Origin: Gammaproteobacteria bacterium
GTDB taxonomy: Bacteria; Pseudomonadota; Gammaproteobacteria; Pseudomonadales; Oceanobacteraceae
DNA: 57,445 bases
NCBI GenBank assembly: GCA_013373125.1
Contig: JABXIK010000043.1
Location: forward strand, 1-57,445
Direction: 5' to 3'
Shown: piece by piece, positions 28,545 through 36,854 of the stretch
Position numbering within the stretch: the first letter of the stretch is position 1
Layout of the letters: each line of letters begins with the position of its first letter
Notes under the pieces: generated by a model
What the model saw: only the letters and a program-made list of their open reading frames with translations
Told to the model about the DNA's origin: nothing
Database searches by the model: none
Made by a program: the position numbers and the translations under genes

Positions 28545-30773
28545 ATGAAGTCGTTTCTTGTGGTGATTGCGGTTGTGATTATATGCACCACCAGTTTAGG
28601 GGTGTTCTATGATCGTTTAGAGCAGCGTTTTTTACCGAAAACCAGTGGTTTGTTAGTGCTGGACTTGCCAGGTGATTTCCAAGTAGAAAAAAATTACCCC
28701 AGTTATCAAGGGCCGCATCCACGTATGCTCGAGCGTCCGCAAGAAACATTTCCTTTTCCTATTGCTTTGAATGAAACAGGGCCAATGGAGCCTTTGTTTG
28801 CTGGAGATAATCAGTACCCGTTTATTTGTGATACAGAGCACAGCGAGCTTGGACAGCCTTTGGTGGATAATCATTTGGGTCAAGGCATTGAAGTATTTGC
28901 TCTTAACGAAAATGGTAAAAAAACCAAAGAAGTGGTGGGTTACAGTAAGGATTGCAGTCTGCCTACGCGAATTCAATATTATAAAAGAGACGATGTGGAT
29001 GATGGCTTTATAAAAGTTGAAGACATCAATACATTAGAAAATGAAAATCAACAAATTATCCGCATCGAGACAGGTACCATTAATCGTTACATATATATGT
29101 TGGCGATTCCTGTGAACAAACAGGACACCCCAGAGGTATTTAATGCCAGTAAGTGGAATCAAAAATTAATCTATCGTTTTAAAGGCGGCGTTGGGGTAGG
29201 ACGTAAACAAGGTAATATCAATATTGATAAAATCTTGTATGAGCACGAAGCTCAATTGCAACAAGGTTATGCCATTGCTTTTAGTACAGGTACACAAACC
29301 AGTAATCACTATGATATCTGGTTGAGTGAAGATACCGCCTTAAGAGTGAAACGCCAATTCGAAAGTCGTTACGGACAAGCACTTTATACTATAGGTATTG
29401 GCGGCTCAGGTGGGGCAATCCAACAATACCTATTAGCGCAAAATCACCCCGGCATCATTGATGGAGCCATTCCTCTTTATTCCTATCCAGATATGGTAAC
29501 CCAAGTCAGTTACGCCTTGGATTGTGAACTTATGGAATATTATTTTGATGAAATCAGCTCACAAAAAAAATGGCAGACTTGGGAAAACCGTCGATTAATT
29601 GAAGGCAGTAACGCGTTACAAGATTTTAAAAATCGCTATGGGAATCTGCAAGGTATTGCCGCCATGATGAATGGTGATTTTACTAAAATGCCCGATGGGG
29701 CCTCTGAATGCACCAATGGTTGGCGCGGGCCTGCACAACTCATTAATAACCCTAAATTCTTCGCAGGCTACTTTGAGGTCGATCCTGATGTATTTGCAAA
29801 AATCGACTGGAGTCATTGGGGAAATTTATTCCATATATATGGCAGTGATGCCTCTGGTGTTGGTCGCAGATTTTGGGGTAACGAAGGCGTGCAATATGGA
29901 TTGCAATCGTTATTGGATGGCAAGCTCAGTGTGTATGAATTTCTAAATGTAAATCGCCATATAGGTAGTTGGAAGTCACCTGGTGAAATGCAGAATGAGC
30001 GCTTTTGGCACATAAGCGGTGATGACTCTTTGAAAAACCTATCTTTGTGGAGCGAGCAAAACATGACCCACGAAGGTAAAAAACAATTGGCGCCGCGAAC
30101 TGCTGGTGATAAAGCGGCAGCTGATGCCGCGTATCAATCAGGCTTGGTATTCTTGGGCTTGGCGGAATTGCCGATCATAGACTTGCGTCATTATTTGGAT
30201 GAACAATTGGATATGCATCATTCCATGGCCTCGTTTATTTCTCGTAAACGAATCGAAAACGCGAAGGGCAATAGCGATCATCAATTGATTTGGATGATGG
30301 AGAAAGACAACACCTTGTCGCGCAAAGAATTAATACGCAGTTTACCAATTGATGATGCATTACGTGTGCTGGATCAATGGATTTTTAATATCAAGGCAAA
30401 CCCAGAGAAAACGCTGGCAGAAAATCGCCCGCAATCAGCCAGTGATCGTTGTTACGATAAAGATCATAAAATCATTGATGAATCACAAGGAACATGGGAT
30501 GGCCTGTGGAATAACAAAGTGGCAGGCCCTTGCCAACAGCGTTTTCCTCACTATGCACAATCAAGATATGTGGCCGGTGAAAGTATTTATGGTGATACTT
30601 TAGTGTGCGATAAACAAAGTGTGGCTCAAGCCATTGAAGCTGGGGTGTATGGTCGCGTGGATATTAAACCTTTCCAATCTCAGTTGGAGCAAATTTTCCC
30701 CCATGGGGTATGTCGGTATCCCCAAGAGGCCAATGAAAAGGTCAGTCGCTTATTGCAAGAGATACAGCCGTAA
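28545..30773 (+). CDS. DUF6351-type alpha/beta-hydrolase-like protein, exported or membrane-anchored
   Basis: The 742-residue protein starts with an uncleaved-looking hydrophobic segment (residues 4-22) that would place it outside the inner membrane. A region LIYRFKGGVGVGRKQGN precedes the nucleophile-elbow-like motif TIGIGGSGGAIQQYLLAQ near residue 287-304, as in the tannase/feruloyl-esterase-like DUF6351 group. Several Cys residues could form disulphides. The substrate is unknown; an ester or polyester hydrolase is a reasonable guess. ATG 28545 is chosen for its CAGGAG ribosome site rather than the GTG 11 codons upstream. Confidence 0.75.
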   Translation: MKSFLVVIAVVIICTTSLGVFYDRLEQRFLPKTSGLLVLDLPGDFQVEKNYPSYQGPHPRMLERPQETFPFPIALNETGPMEPLFAGDNQYPFICDTEHSELGQPLVDNHLGQGIEVFALNENGKKTKEVVGYSKDCSLPTRIQYYKRDDVDDGFIKVEDINTLENENQQIIRIETGTINRYIYMLAIPVNKQDTPEVFNASKWNQKLIYRFKGGVGVGRKQGNINIDKILYEHEAQLQQGYAIAFSTGTQTSNHYDIWLSEDTALRVKRQFESRYGQALYTIGIGGSGGAIQQYLLAQNHPGIIDGAIPLYSYPDMVTQVSYALDCELMEYYFDEISSQKKWQTWENRRLIEGSNALQDFKNRYGNLQGIAAMMNGDFTKMPDGASECTNGWRGPAQLINNPKFFAGYFEVDPDVFAKIDWSHWGNLFHIYGSDASGVGRRFWGNEGVQYGLQSLLDGKLSVYEFLNVNRHIGSWKSPGEMQNERFWHISGDDSLKNLSLWSEQNMTHEGKKQLAPRTAGDKAAADAAYQSGLVFLGLAELPIIDLRHYLDEQLDMHHSMASFISRKRIENAKGNSDHQLIWMMEKDNTLSRKELIRSLPIDDALRVLDQWIFNIKANPEKTLAENRPQSASDRCYDKDHKIIDESQGTWDGLWNNKVAGPCQQRFPHYAQSRYVAGESIYGDTLVCDKQSVAQAIEAGVYGRVDIKPFQSQLEQIFPHGVCRYPQEANEKVSRLLQEIQP

Positions 30774-30806
30774 AAAGGGCGAGAGTCTAAACGCTCGTGA
30801 AGCCAG

Positions 30807-31019
30807 TTAACTGAGGTGATCCGGTACGACGAGTTTAACCACTACTAAAATGACGCCAATAAAGCAGGCGACAAAGATGAGGGCGGCAATCACATACATT
30901 ACTGGGTTGGTGGCGTTTAGGTCGCGCTCCATGTTTTTGCTTGTTTGCACGCCAAACGCGGCGGCCATGATGCTAAATAGGGCGGTGAAAAATCCAGTTT
31001 TTTTGGGCTGTTCCGTCAT
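30807..31019 (-). CDS. DUF2970 small membrane protein
   Basis: The 70-residue protein has a FFTALFSIMAAAFGVQTSKNMERDL front and one strong membrane helix (about 40-62, VMYVIAALIFVACFIGVILVV). This matches the DUF2970 family common in Gamma- and Betaproteobacteria, of unknown role. It converges on the DUF6351-type gene across 33 bases. An AAGGAAG ribosome site precedes the start. Confidence 0.8.
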   Translation of the reverse strand: MTEQPKKTGFFTALFSIMAAAFGVQTSKNMERDLNATNPVMYVIAALIFVACFIGVILVVVKLVVPDHLS

Positions 31020-31057
31020 AGCAGTCTTCCTTTTAGCAATGGTCTAGAGACAGGCGA

Positions 31058-31477
31058 TCAATCAACTAGGGTCAGTTGAGCGTTCTCTACAGGGTAACCT
31101 TCGGCTTCAAGCCAGGCAAAGGCTTGTTGTTCATTGGCAAACACTTGACGCACGAAATCCCCTTGGGTTTCTTTTACCATGCGGTCCATTTGGAACTGTT
31201 TTAGCATGCTTGGGCTGTACACCTGTGCCGTACGCTTAAGACCATGCTCAATCACCCATTGTACTAATTCGAGAATAACCGCTTCAAATTCGGGAGTACC
31301 TAGCTCCCAGTCGTCTAAATATACGATATGGGCCCAATCTTGGTTGAGTAGCGGCTCTGCCAAGGCCTTAAAATCGTTGGCGTAGGTTTGGGCCATCTCA
31401 CTGTTCCACTGCCCTTTTAAGCGAGCCAAAATCACCGTGTTGTCACGCCAAATATCAAAATGACCGTGTGCTTCCAT
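31058..31477 (-). CDS. Small soluble protein, STAS/SpoIIAA-like
   Basis: The 139-residue product has no membrane segment. The opening GHFDIWRDNTVILARLKGQWN and the following alternation of strands and helices, with AHIVYLDDWELGTPEFEAVI in the middle, look like a SpoIIAA/STAS-type fold. That assignment comes from pattern, not from a definite motif. It lies 38 bases upstream of the DUF2970 gene on the same strand and is divergent from the trpE leader. Confidence 0.6.
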   Translation of the reverse strand: MEAHGHFDIWRDNTVILARLKGQWNSEMAQTYANDFKALAEPLLNQDWAHIVYLDDWELGTPEFEAVILELVQWVIEHGLKRTAQVYSPSMLKQFQMDRMVKETQGDFVRQVFANEQQAFAWLEAEGYPVENAQLTLVD

Positions 31478-31546
31478 AAGCGCCCTCCCAATAGAGTAAA
31501 TATAGGCTAAAAATGGGTATTCAGGCTTTTAGCTAAGAGTGTTGGC

Positions 31547-31555
31547 TGATATAGT
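31547..31555 (+). promoter_or_regulatory. Extended -10 promoter of the trpE leader
   Basis: TGATATAGT is an extended -10 box (TGn plus TATAGT) within the 12-base string GGCTGATATAGT. Nearly the same string, GGCTGGTATAGT, lies at the same distance ahead of the trpD leader. Transcription would start near 31562. Confidence 0.6.
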
Positions 31556-31588
31556 ACCGGCTTCATTATTTTGCTTAGGAACATCAGG

Positions 31589-31651
31589 GTGACGGTTTTA
31601 CTTATCCCTAATCGATTGAACATTGGCTTACATGCCAAACGATGGCTTTAG
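31589..31651 (+). CDS. Candidate trpE leader peptide
   Basis: A 20-codon frame starts at GTG, with AGGA 8 bases upstream, and ends in His-Ala-Lys-Arg-Trp-Leu-stop. It is the same length as the trpD leader peptide at 45823 and shares Leu10, Leu14, His15, Ala16, Arg18 and Trp19 with it. The single Trp codon next to the stop is placed for ribosome stalling when charged tRNA-Trp is scarce. Attenuation of trpE by a leader peptide is known in Pseudomonas putida. Its translation here is inferred. Confidence 0.65.
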   Translation: MTVLLIPNRLNIGLHAKRWL

Positions 31652-31698
31652 CAGGGCGCGCGAGCTCCTTGTAAACAGCCGTAGCCTCTGCGTCCTGC
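31651..31698 (+). promoter_or_regulatory. Leader RNA hairpin downstream of the trpE leader peptide
   Basis: GCAGGGCGC starting at the last base of the leader stop pairs with GCGTCCTGC at 31690-31698 (nine pairs, one G-T). A T-rich run (TATTTGTTTTTATTT) begins 20 bases later. The spacing is not that of a classic terminator, so the structure is a candidate attenuator element only. Confidence 0.45.
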
Positions 31699-31751
31699 CT
31701 GCCCCAAATTACACGCTATTTGTTTTTATTTAAGTATTAGGATCAAGATCC

Positions 31752-33236
31752 ATGACACCAGAATTGTATACTGAGTTGTCTGAGCAAGGCTTCAATCGTA
31801 TTCCTGTCTTCCAAGAAATCTTAGCCGATCTCGACACCCCATTAAGCACCTACCTAAAAGTGGCCCAAGGTCCGTATTCGTATTTGTTGGAATCGGTACA
31901 GGGTGGCGAAAAGTGGGGTCGCTACAGCATGATCGGCATGCCATGTAAGCGCGTGTTAAAAGTGCGCGCCAACCAAGTACAAATCCTTGAGCATGAGCAA
32001 GTGATCGAGCAGCACGATGTGGCTGACCCGTTAGACTTCATCGCTCAATATCAGTCCCAGTTTAAAGTCGCGCCGGTGGAAGGCTTGCCAAAATTTGATG
32101 GTGGCTTAGTGGGCTACTTTGGCTATGACGTGGTGCGTTATGTGGAAAAACGCCTAGCCGAATCCACCCCTGAAGATGACATCAATAACCCTGATATATT
32201 GTTGATGCAATCCGAAGAAGTCATTGTGTTTGATAACTTAAGCGGCAAGCTGTTCTTTATCGTATTGGCTAACACAGACGATGCGGATGGTTTTGAAAAA
32301 GCGAAGCGTCGTATCACCATTATGCGCGGACAAATCCGTCGTGCGTATCAAGGTCAGATTGGGCAGCCATTGATTCAACCGCGTGATGTGGCTGAGAGTG
32401 ACTTTGTTTCCTGTTATGGAGAACAGGCTTTCATGGAGTCAGTGGATAAAATTAAAGAATACGTATTAGCCGGAGACATCATGCAGTGCGTGATCTCTCA
32501 GCGTTTAAGTACTGACTTTCATGGGCATCCATTAAATTTATATCGCGCTTTGCGCACATTAAACCCAAGCCCATATATGTATTTCATGGATTGTGGTGAT
32601 CACCACGTAGTGGGTTCAAGTCCTGAGATTCTGGCGCGTTTTGAGGACGGAACCATTACCGTTCGCCCTATTGCTGGTACTCGTTACCGTGGGCAAACCC
32701 CTGAGCAAGACTTAGCATTGGAAGAAGAGCTGCTAAGTGATCCGAAAGAAATTGCCGAGCATCTCATGCTCATCGATCTGGGGCGTAATGACGTGGGTCG
32801 TGTGAGTAACATGGGTGAAGTGCAAGTAAGCGATCAGATGGTGGTGGAGCGTTATTCCCATGTGATGCACATTGTTAGTAACGTTGAAGGCAAGGCTAAG
32901 CCGGGTATCACCTCCATGGATGTGTTAAAAGCCGCCCACCCAGCTGGTACGTTAAGCGGCGCGCCGAAAATCCGCGCCATGGAAATCATTGATGAATTTG
33001 AACCGGTTAAACGGGGTGTCTACGGTGGTGCTGTGGGTTATCTAGGTTGGAATGGCAATATGGATACGGCCATCGCGATTCGTACCGCCGTCATCAAAGA
33101 CAAAAAGATTTATGTGCAAGCCGGTGCCGGTGTTGTGGCTGACAGCGTGGCACGTCTTGAGTGGAAAGAAACCATGAATAAAGCACGCGCCGTTATGAAG
33201 GCCGTGGCCATGGCGGAATCAGGATTGGATAACTAA
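31752..33236 (+). CDS. trpE: Anthranilate synthase component I
   Basis: TrpE converts chorismate to anthranilate using ammonia from TrpG, the first step of Trp synthesis. The 494-residue product has an N-terminal Trp-binding half with [15 protein letters not shown] (the feedback-inhibition LLES motif) and a catalytic half with [30 protein letters not shown] and [16 protein letters not shown]. It is followed two bases later by an ion-channel gene and then trpG. It is preceded by a leader-peptide cassette. Confidence 0.97.
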   Translation: MTPELYTELSEQGFNRIPVFQEILADLDTPLSTYLKVAQGPYSYLLESVQGGEKWGRYSMIGMPCKRVLKVRANQVQILEHEQVIEQHDVADPLDFIAQYQSQFKVAPVEGLPKFDGGLVGYFGYDVVRYVEKRLAESTPEDDINNPDILLMQSEEVIVFDNLSGKLFFIVLANTDDADGFEKAKRRITIMRGQIRRAYQGQIGQPLIQPRDVAESDFVSCYGEQAFMESVDKIKEYVLAGDIMQCVISQRLSTDFHGHPLNLYRALRTLNPSPYMYFMDCGDHHVVGSSPEILARFEDGTITVRPIAGTRYRGQTPEQDLALEEELLSDPKEIAEHLMLIDLGRNDVGRVSNMGEVQVSDQMVVERYSHVMHIVSNVEGKAKPGITSMDVLKAAHPAGTLSGAPKIRAMEIIDEFEPVKRGVYGGAVGYLGWNGNMDTAIAIRTAVIKDKKIYVQAGAGVVADSVARLEWKETMNKARAVMKAVAMAESGLDN

Positions 33237-33238
33237 GC

Positions 33239-34060
33239 ATGAACACCAGTGGTCTTCAACAACGCTTTTTAGCCTTGCGTAGTAATAAGGGCTTTGAATT
33301 ATTCGTTGTGGGTGTGATTTTGTTTTCTGCCATTGTGGTGGGGGCAAAAACCTATGACTTACCGCCAACCATGCTCAGTGTGATCGCATGGTTGGATCAT
33401 TTTATTACGGTGATTTTCTTGGTGGAAATCATTGTGCGCTTTTTGGGTGAAGCCGATAAACGGAACTTCTTCAAAAGCGGCTGGAATATTTTCGACACCA
33501 TTATCGTGGTGGCCAGTTTAGTGCCTGTGGATGAAAGTGAAATGGCCTTTATCGGCCGTTTGCTGCGTATTTTCCGCGTGCTGCGTATGGTGTCGATTAT
33601 TCCGGAACTCCGTGTGCTATTAAACTCGCTGCTCAAAGCGTTGCCGCAATTAGGTTATGTGATGTTGCTGATGTTCATCATCTTTTACATCTATGCCGCT
33701 ATCGGCGCTACCTTGTTTGCACCGATTAATCCTGAGTTATGGGGGGATATTTCTATTTCTCTATTAACCTTGTTCCGCGTCATGACGTTTGAAGATTGGA
33801 CCGACGTTATGTACGAAACCATGACGGTATATGGTTTAAGCTGGATTTATTACCTTACATTTATTTTCTTAACCGCGTTTGCATTTTTAAACATGGTGAT
33901 TGGTATTGTGGTAAGCGTTATTGAAAAAGAAAACGCTATGGAAGAAGCCGCCCACTCCACCGACCCTACCATGGTGGATTTGCATAATGAGATTAAAGAG
34001 TTGAAAGCCATGGTCGCGCAGATGGCACAGCTGAATGATCCTAACAAAGGACAATCCTAA
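33239..34060 (+). CDS. Voltage-gated cation channel, single-domain bacterial type
   Basis: The 273-residue protein has the six-helix plan of the bacterial sodium/calcium channel family. The S4 voltage sensor [16 protein letters not shown] (about residues 104-120) carries an Arg every third position. The pore loop reads TFEDWTDVM near residue 183, then S6 with [22 protein letters not shown]-terminal coiled coil ([17 protein letters not shown]) should assemble the tetramer. The filter has extra acidic residues compared with TLESW of sodium channels, which hints at divalent permeation. It starts 2 bases after trpE, and its stop overlaps the trpG start (TAATG). Confidence 0.88.
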   Translation: MNTSGLQQRFLALRSNKGFELFVVGVILFSAIVVGAKTYDLPPTMLSVIAWLDHFITVIFLVEIIVRFLGEADKRNFFKSGWNIFDTIIVVASLVPVDESEMAFIGRLLRIFRVLRMVSIIPELRVLLNSLLKALPQLGYVMLLMFIIFYIYAAIGATLFAPINPELWGDISISLLTLFRVMTFEDWTDVMYETMTVYGLSWIYYLTFIFLTAFAFLNMVIGIVVSVIEKENAMEEAAHSTDPTMVDLHNEIKELKAMVAQMAQLNDPNKGQS

Positions 34061-34644
34061 TGTTATTAATGATCGATAATTATGATTCCTTTACCTACAA
34101 CGTGGTTCAGTATTTTGGTGAGCTGGGCGCGGATGTGAAGGTGTTTCGCAATGACGAAATCACCATTGAAGAAATCGAAGCCTTAAATCCAGAGCATCTG
34201 GTGATTAGCCCGGGTCCGTGTACCCCAAACGAAGCCGGTATCTCGGTAGAAGCCATTAAACACTTTGCCGGAAAATTACCCATTTTGGGTATTTGCTTGG
34301 GGCATCAAAGTATTGGCCAAGCTTTTGGTGGCAACATCATTCGTGCAGGTCAGGTGATGCATGGTAAGACCAGTGAGGTTTACCATGAAGACAAAGGGGT
34401 ATTCGCTAATTTGAATAACCCATTTACTGCGACGCGTTATCACTCGTTGGTGATTGAAAAAGAAACCCTGCCGGATTGTTTAGAAATGACGGCATGGACG
34501 CAGAACGAAGATGGCAGTATTGAAGAAATCATGGGGGTGCAACATAAAACCTTGCCTATTCAAGGCGTGCAGTTTCATCCAGAGTCTATTTTGACTCAGC
34601 ACGGTCATGACTTGTTGAATAATTTCTTGAAAATGTCCGTATAA
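34060..34644 (+). CDS. trpG: Anthranilate synthase glutamine amidotransferase component
   Basis: TrpG splits glutamine and passes ammonia to TrpE; related subunits can also serve aminodeoxychorismate synthase (pabA). The 194-residue class I amidotransferase has [28 protein letters not shown], nucleophile Cys near residue 79 in [14 protein letters not shown] and the His/Glu pair in VQFHPESI. Its start codon overlaps the ion-channel stop, so translation is coupled. A strong terminator follows, so trpD is not in this transcript. Confidence 0.95.
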   Translation: MLLMIDNYDSFTYNVVQYFGELGADVKVFRNDEITIEEIEALNPEHLVISPGPCTPNEAGISVEAIKHFAGKLPILGICLGHQSIGQAFGGNIIRAGQVMHGKTSEVYHEDKGVFANLNNPFTATRYHSLVIEKETLPDCLEMTAWTQNEDGSIEEIMGVQHKTLPIQGVQFHPESILTQHGHDLLNNFLKMSV

Positions 34645-34650
34645 ATAACA

Positions 34651-34668
34651 AACCACCTTCGGGTGGTT
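34651..34668 (+). terminator. Intrinsic terminator after trpG
   Basis: AACCACC and GGTGGTT pair around a TTCG tetraloop, followed by a run of T. It ends the trpE-channel-trpG unit. Confidence 0.9.
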
Positions 34669-34711
34669 TTTTTATGTTTAAGATTTATGCGGATAGTGAA
34701 TTGAGGTGGCA

Positions 34712-35200
34712 ATGTCTTTATTCAAAACGGAGCGCTTAAGCGTTATCGAAATACAAAGTGATGATTGGCAAGATACGCTGGTGTCTGATTTGTTTTCATT
34801 GCTCTCACCTAATGTGGTGCAGTTCTTACCGCCTGACTTACAGGATATTCACAGTGCGCAAGATTTTCACCTGTGGCTTAAACAGATGCAGACGCAAGCA
34901 CGTATATTTGTGATTCACGCAAAACAGAATGATCAGCCAATTGGAATGATATATTTATCCGAGCATGACTCAGTTGGACATCTTGGTTATTGGTTAGGAG
35001 AGGCCTTTTGGGGAAAAGGCTTTGCCCAAGAATTGTTGCAAGGTCTGGTTGTGTGGGCGAAACAAGCAACTCAATTGAAGCTGTTAAGTGGTGGCGTGGA
35101 TCATGATAACCAAGCTTCCAGTCACGTACTTAGAAAGCTGGGATTTCAGCCAGCCAGTGACTCATCAGGTGTCAGCCATTATGTGTACCATATGTCATAG
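34712..35200 (+). CDS. GNAT-family N-acetyltransferase
   Basis: The 162-residue product opens LFKTERLSVIEI, as in RimJ/RimL-type GNATs. It has the acyl-CoA region HLGYWLGEAFWGKGFAQELLQGL (core GKGFAQELL near residue 100) and the DNQASSHVLRKLGFQ tail typical of that branch. It would acetylate an amine or a protein N-terminus; the substrate is unknown. ATG 34712 is favoured over GTG 34706, which lies within the GAGGTGG ribosome site. It is 12 bases ahead of the TfoX-like gene. Confidence 0.85.
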   Translation: MSLFKTERLSVIEIQSDDWQDTLVSDLFSLLSPNVVQFLPPDLQDIHSAQDFHLWLKQMQTQARIFVIHAKQNDQPIGMIYLSEHDSVGHLGYWLGEAFWGKGFAQELLQGLVVWAKQATQLKLLSGGVDHDNQASSHVLRKLGFQPASDSSGVSHYVYHMS

Positions 35201-35212
35201 CAGGATTGATCA

Positions 35213-35512
35213 ATGAAACTACGGGATATGAAAGGGCTTGGTCCCAAGACCGAGCAGCAACTGATGGCTATCGGTATTCAATCTCCGGAAGATTTAAAAC
35301 GCATAGGTGCAGTGCCTGTATTTCTTCAATTGCAACGCACACGTGGCACTGCGGTGAGTTTGAATTTCTTGTATGCCCTAGTGGGCGCCATCGAAAATAA
35401 GTCTTGGCAGGAGATAGCCAAAACAGAAAAAAGCCGCCTTATACAAGAGTTAGAAGGGTATAAGGAGTTTGCCAACCATAACCAAGATGGTGATTCTCAC
35501 TTCACTTGGTAG
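35213..35512 (+). CDS. TfoX C-terminal-domain protein (helix-hairpin-helix)
   Basis: The 99-residue protein corresponds to the C-terminal half of TfoX/Sxy: LRDMKGLGPKTEQQLMAIGI is a helix-hairpin-helix-like motif, followed by PEDLKRIGAVPVFLQL and LYALVGAIENKSWQEI. Full TfoX proteins control competence genes; this small version lacks the N-terminal domain, and its role is unknown. It probably shares a transcript with the GNAT gene. Confidence 0.82.
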   Translation: MKLRDMKGLGPKTEQQLMAIGIQSPEDLKRIGAVPVFLQLQRTRGTAVSLNFLYALVGAIENKSWQEIAKTEKSRLIQELEGYKEFANHNQDGDSHFTW

Positions 35513-35577
35513 CTTGTGCTTGAGTCTTTGCAGCATTGTCTATACTGAAAAAATCACCGTGATATTCAGGACAATGC

Positions 35578-36852
35578 ATGTCTCAGCCTATCGATATCAA
35601 TAAGCGCCAAACCTTATCCACACTGGCCAAAGCCGGTGCCGCCACCTGCCTAGCAGCTAAAGCCCCATATGTGTTTGCACGAAAAAAGCATACTTTAAGA
35701 GTGCTGGGAACCCATGTGACTTTGCAAGAGCCATTGCGTCAGCAGGCCATGAAAGACCTGGGAATAGATGTGGTATTTGAGCCCAAAGGCTCGGCTGCGG
35801 TGCTACAAAAAGCCTCCTTATATCCAGAGGCCTTTGACCTATACGAACAGTGGTCCAACAGCATTAATGTGTTGTGGCGTTCAGGCTCTATTCAAGCCAT
35901 CGATAAAAATCGAATTACCCATTGGAATGAAATTAATGATTTATCCAAAACTGGGCGCGTGACCCCAAATGCCAAAATTGGTGCCGGTGATGCCCCTCAT
36001 AAGATTTTATACATCCAAGACGACGGGGAGCTGGGTAGCCAAGAATCCGATGAGGTGAGCTTCTTGCCATATGTGCATAACGTGGACTCGTTTGGTTACA
36101 ACACCCAGGTGATTGAAAAAGGGGTTCCTTACGAAACCGAAAGTTGGGGCTGGTTATTAGATGAAGCCTATGCCGGTAAGGTGGCCATCGTAAATGCCCC
36201 TACCATTGGCATTTTTGATTTGGCGTTAGCGGCTCAAGCGCGGGGCTTGGTTAAGTTTAAAGACATAGGCTCTATTACTAAAAACGAAATGGATCAGTTG
36301 TTTAACCTATTAATTAAAATGAAAAAGAAAGGGCACTTTAGTGGTTTTTGGACTTCGGTGCCTGAATCCGTGGACTTCATGGCATCTGGTCGAGTGGTGA
36401 TCGAAAGTATGTTCTCCCCTGGGGTGTCATCATTAAATGGTAAGGGCATACCGGTCGTTTATGCAGCACCAAAAGAAGGGTATCGCGCTTGGCATGGGGT
36501 TATGTGCTTATCATCAGCGACACAAGGTGCGGCAAAAGATGTGGCCTACGAGTATATGAACTGGTGGCTATCAGGCTGGCCGGGAGCCTTTATCGCCAGA
36601 CAAGGCTATTACATTTCTAATGCACAACGCTCTAAACCGTTACTGGAACCTGCCGAGTGGGATTACTGGTATGCAGGCAAGCCTGCTACGAAAGATCTCA
36701 CCGGTACAGATGGAAACGTGTCGGTAAGAAAAGGCGACGTGCGAACCGGTGGCAGTTACGAGCAGCGCTTTGGTAATGTTGCGGTATGGAATACCGTCAT
36801 GCCCACTTACGATTACAGCTTACAAAAGTGGTATGAGTTTGTGAGTGCATAG
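35578..36852 (+). CDS. PotD-like periplasmic solute-binding protein, partner of a hybrid kinase
   Basis: The 424-residue protein has a twin-Arg-like but single-Arg export signal (NKRQTLSTLAKAGAATCLA, residues 8-26) and a binding-protein fold of the spermidine/putrescine type, with SFGYNTQVIEKG, VAIVNAPTIGIFDLALAA and YEYMNWWLSGWPGAFIARQGY. No permease or ATPase gene is adjacent. Instead a membrane hybrid kinase starts 2 bases after its stop. I infer that it presents a ligand to that kinase, as binding proteins do in LuxP-LuxQ or TorT-TorS pairs. Confidence 0.82.
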   Translation: MSQPIDINKRQTLSTLAKAGAATCLAAKAPYVFARKKHTLRVLGTHVTLQEPLRQQAMKDLGIDVVFEPKGSAAVLQKASLYPEAFDLYEQWSNSINVLWRSGSIQAIDKNRITHWNEINDLSKTGRVTPNAKIGAGDAPHKILYIQDDGELGSQESDEVSFLPYVHNVDSFGYNTQVIEKGVPYETESWGWLLDEAYAGKVAIVNAPTIGIFDLALAAQARGLVKFKDIGSITKNEMDQLFNLLIKMKKKGHFSGFWTSVPESVDFMASGRVVIESMFSPGVSSLNGKGIPVVYAAPKEGYRAWHGVMCLSSATQGAAKDVAYEYMNWWLSGWPGAFIARQGYYISNAQRSKPLLEPAEWDYWYAGKPATKDLTGTDGNVSVRKGDVRTGGSYEQRFGNVAVWNTVMPTYDYSLQKWYEFVSA

Positions 36853-36854
36853 AA

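Noticed and set aside
31632..31733. ATG-started frame of 33 codons in the trpE leader
   Set aside because: It has no ribosome site and no Trp codon, and it overlaps the better-supported GTG leader peptide in another frame.
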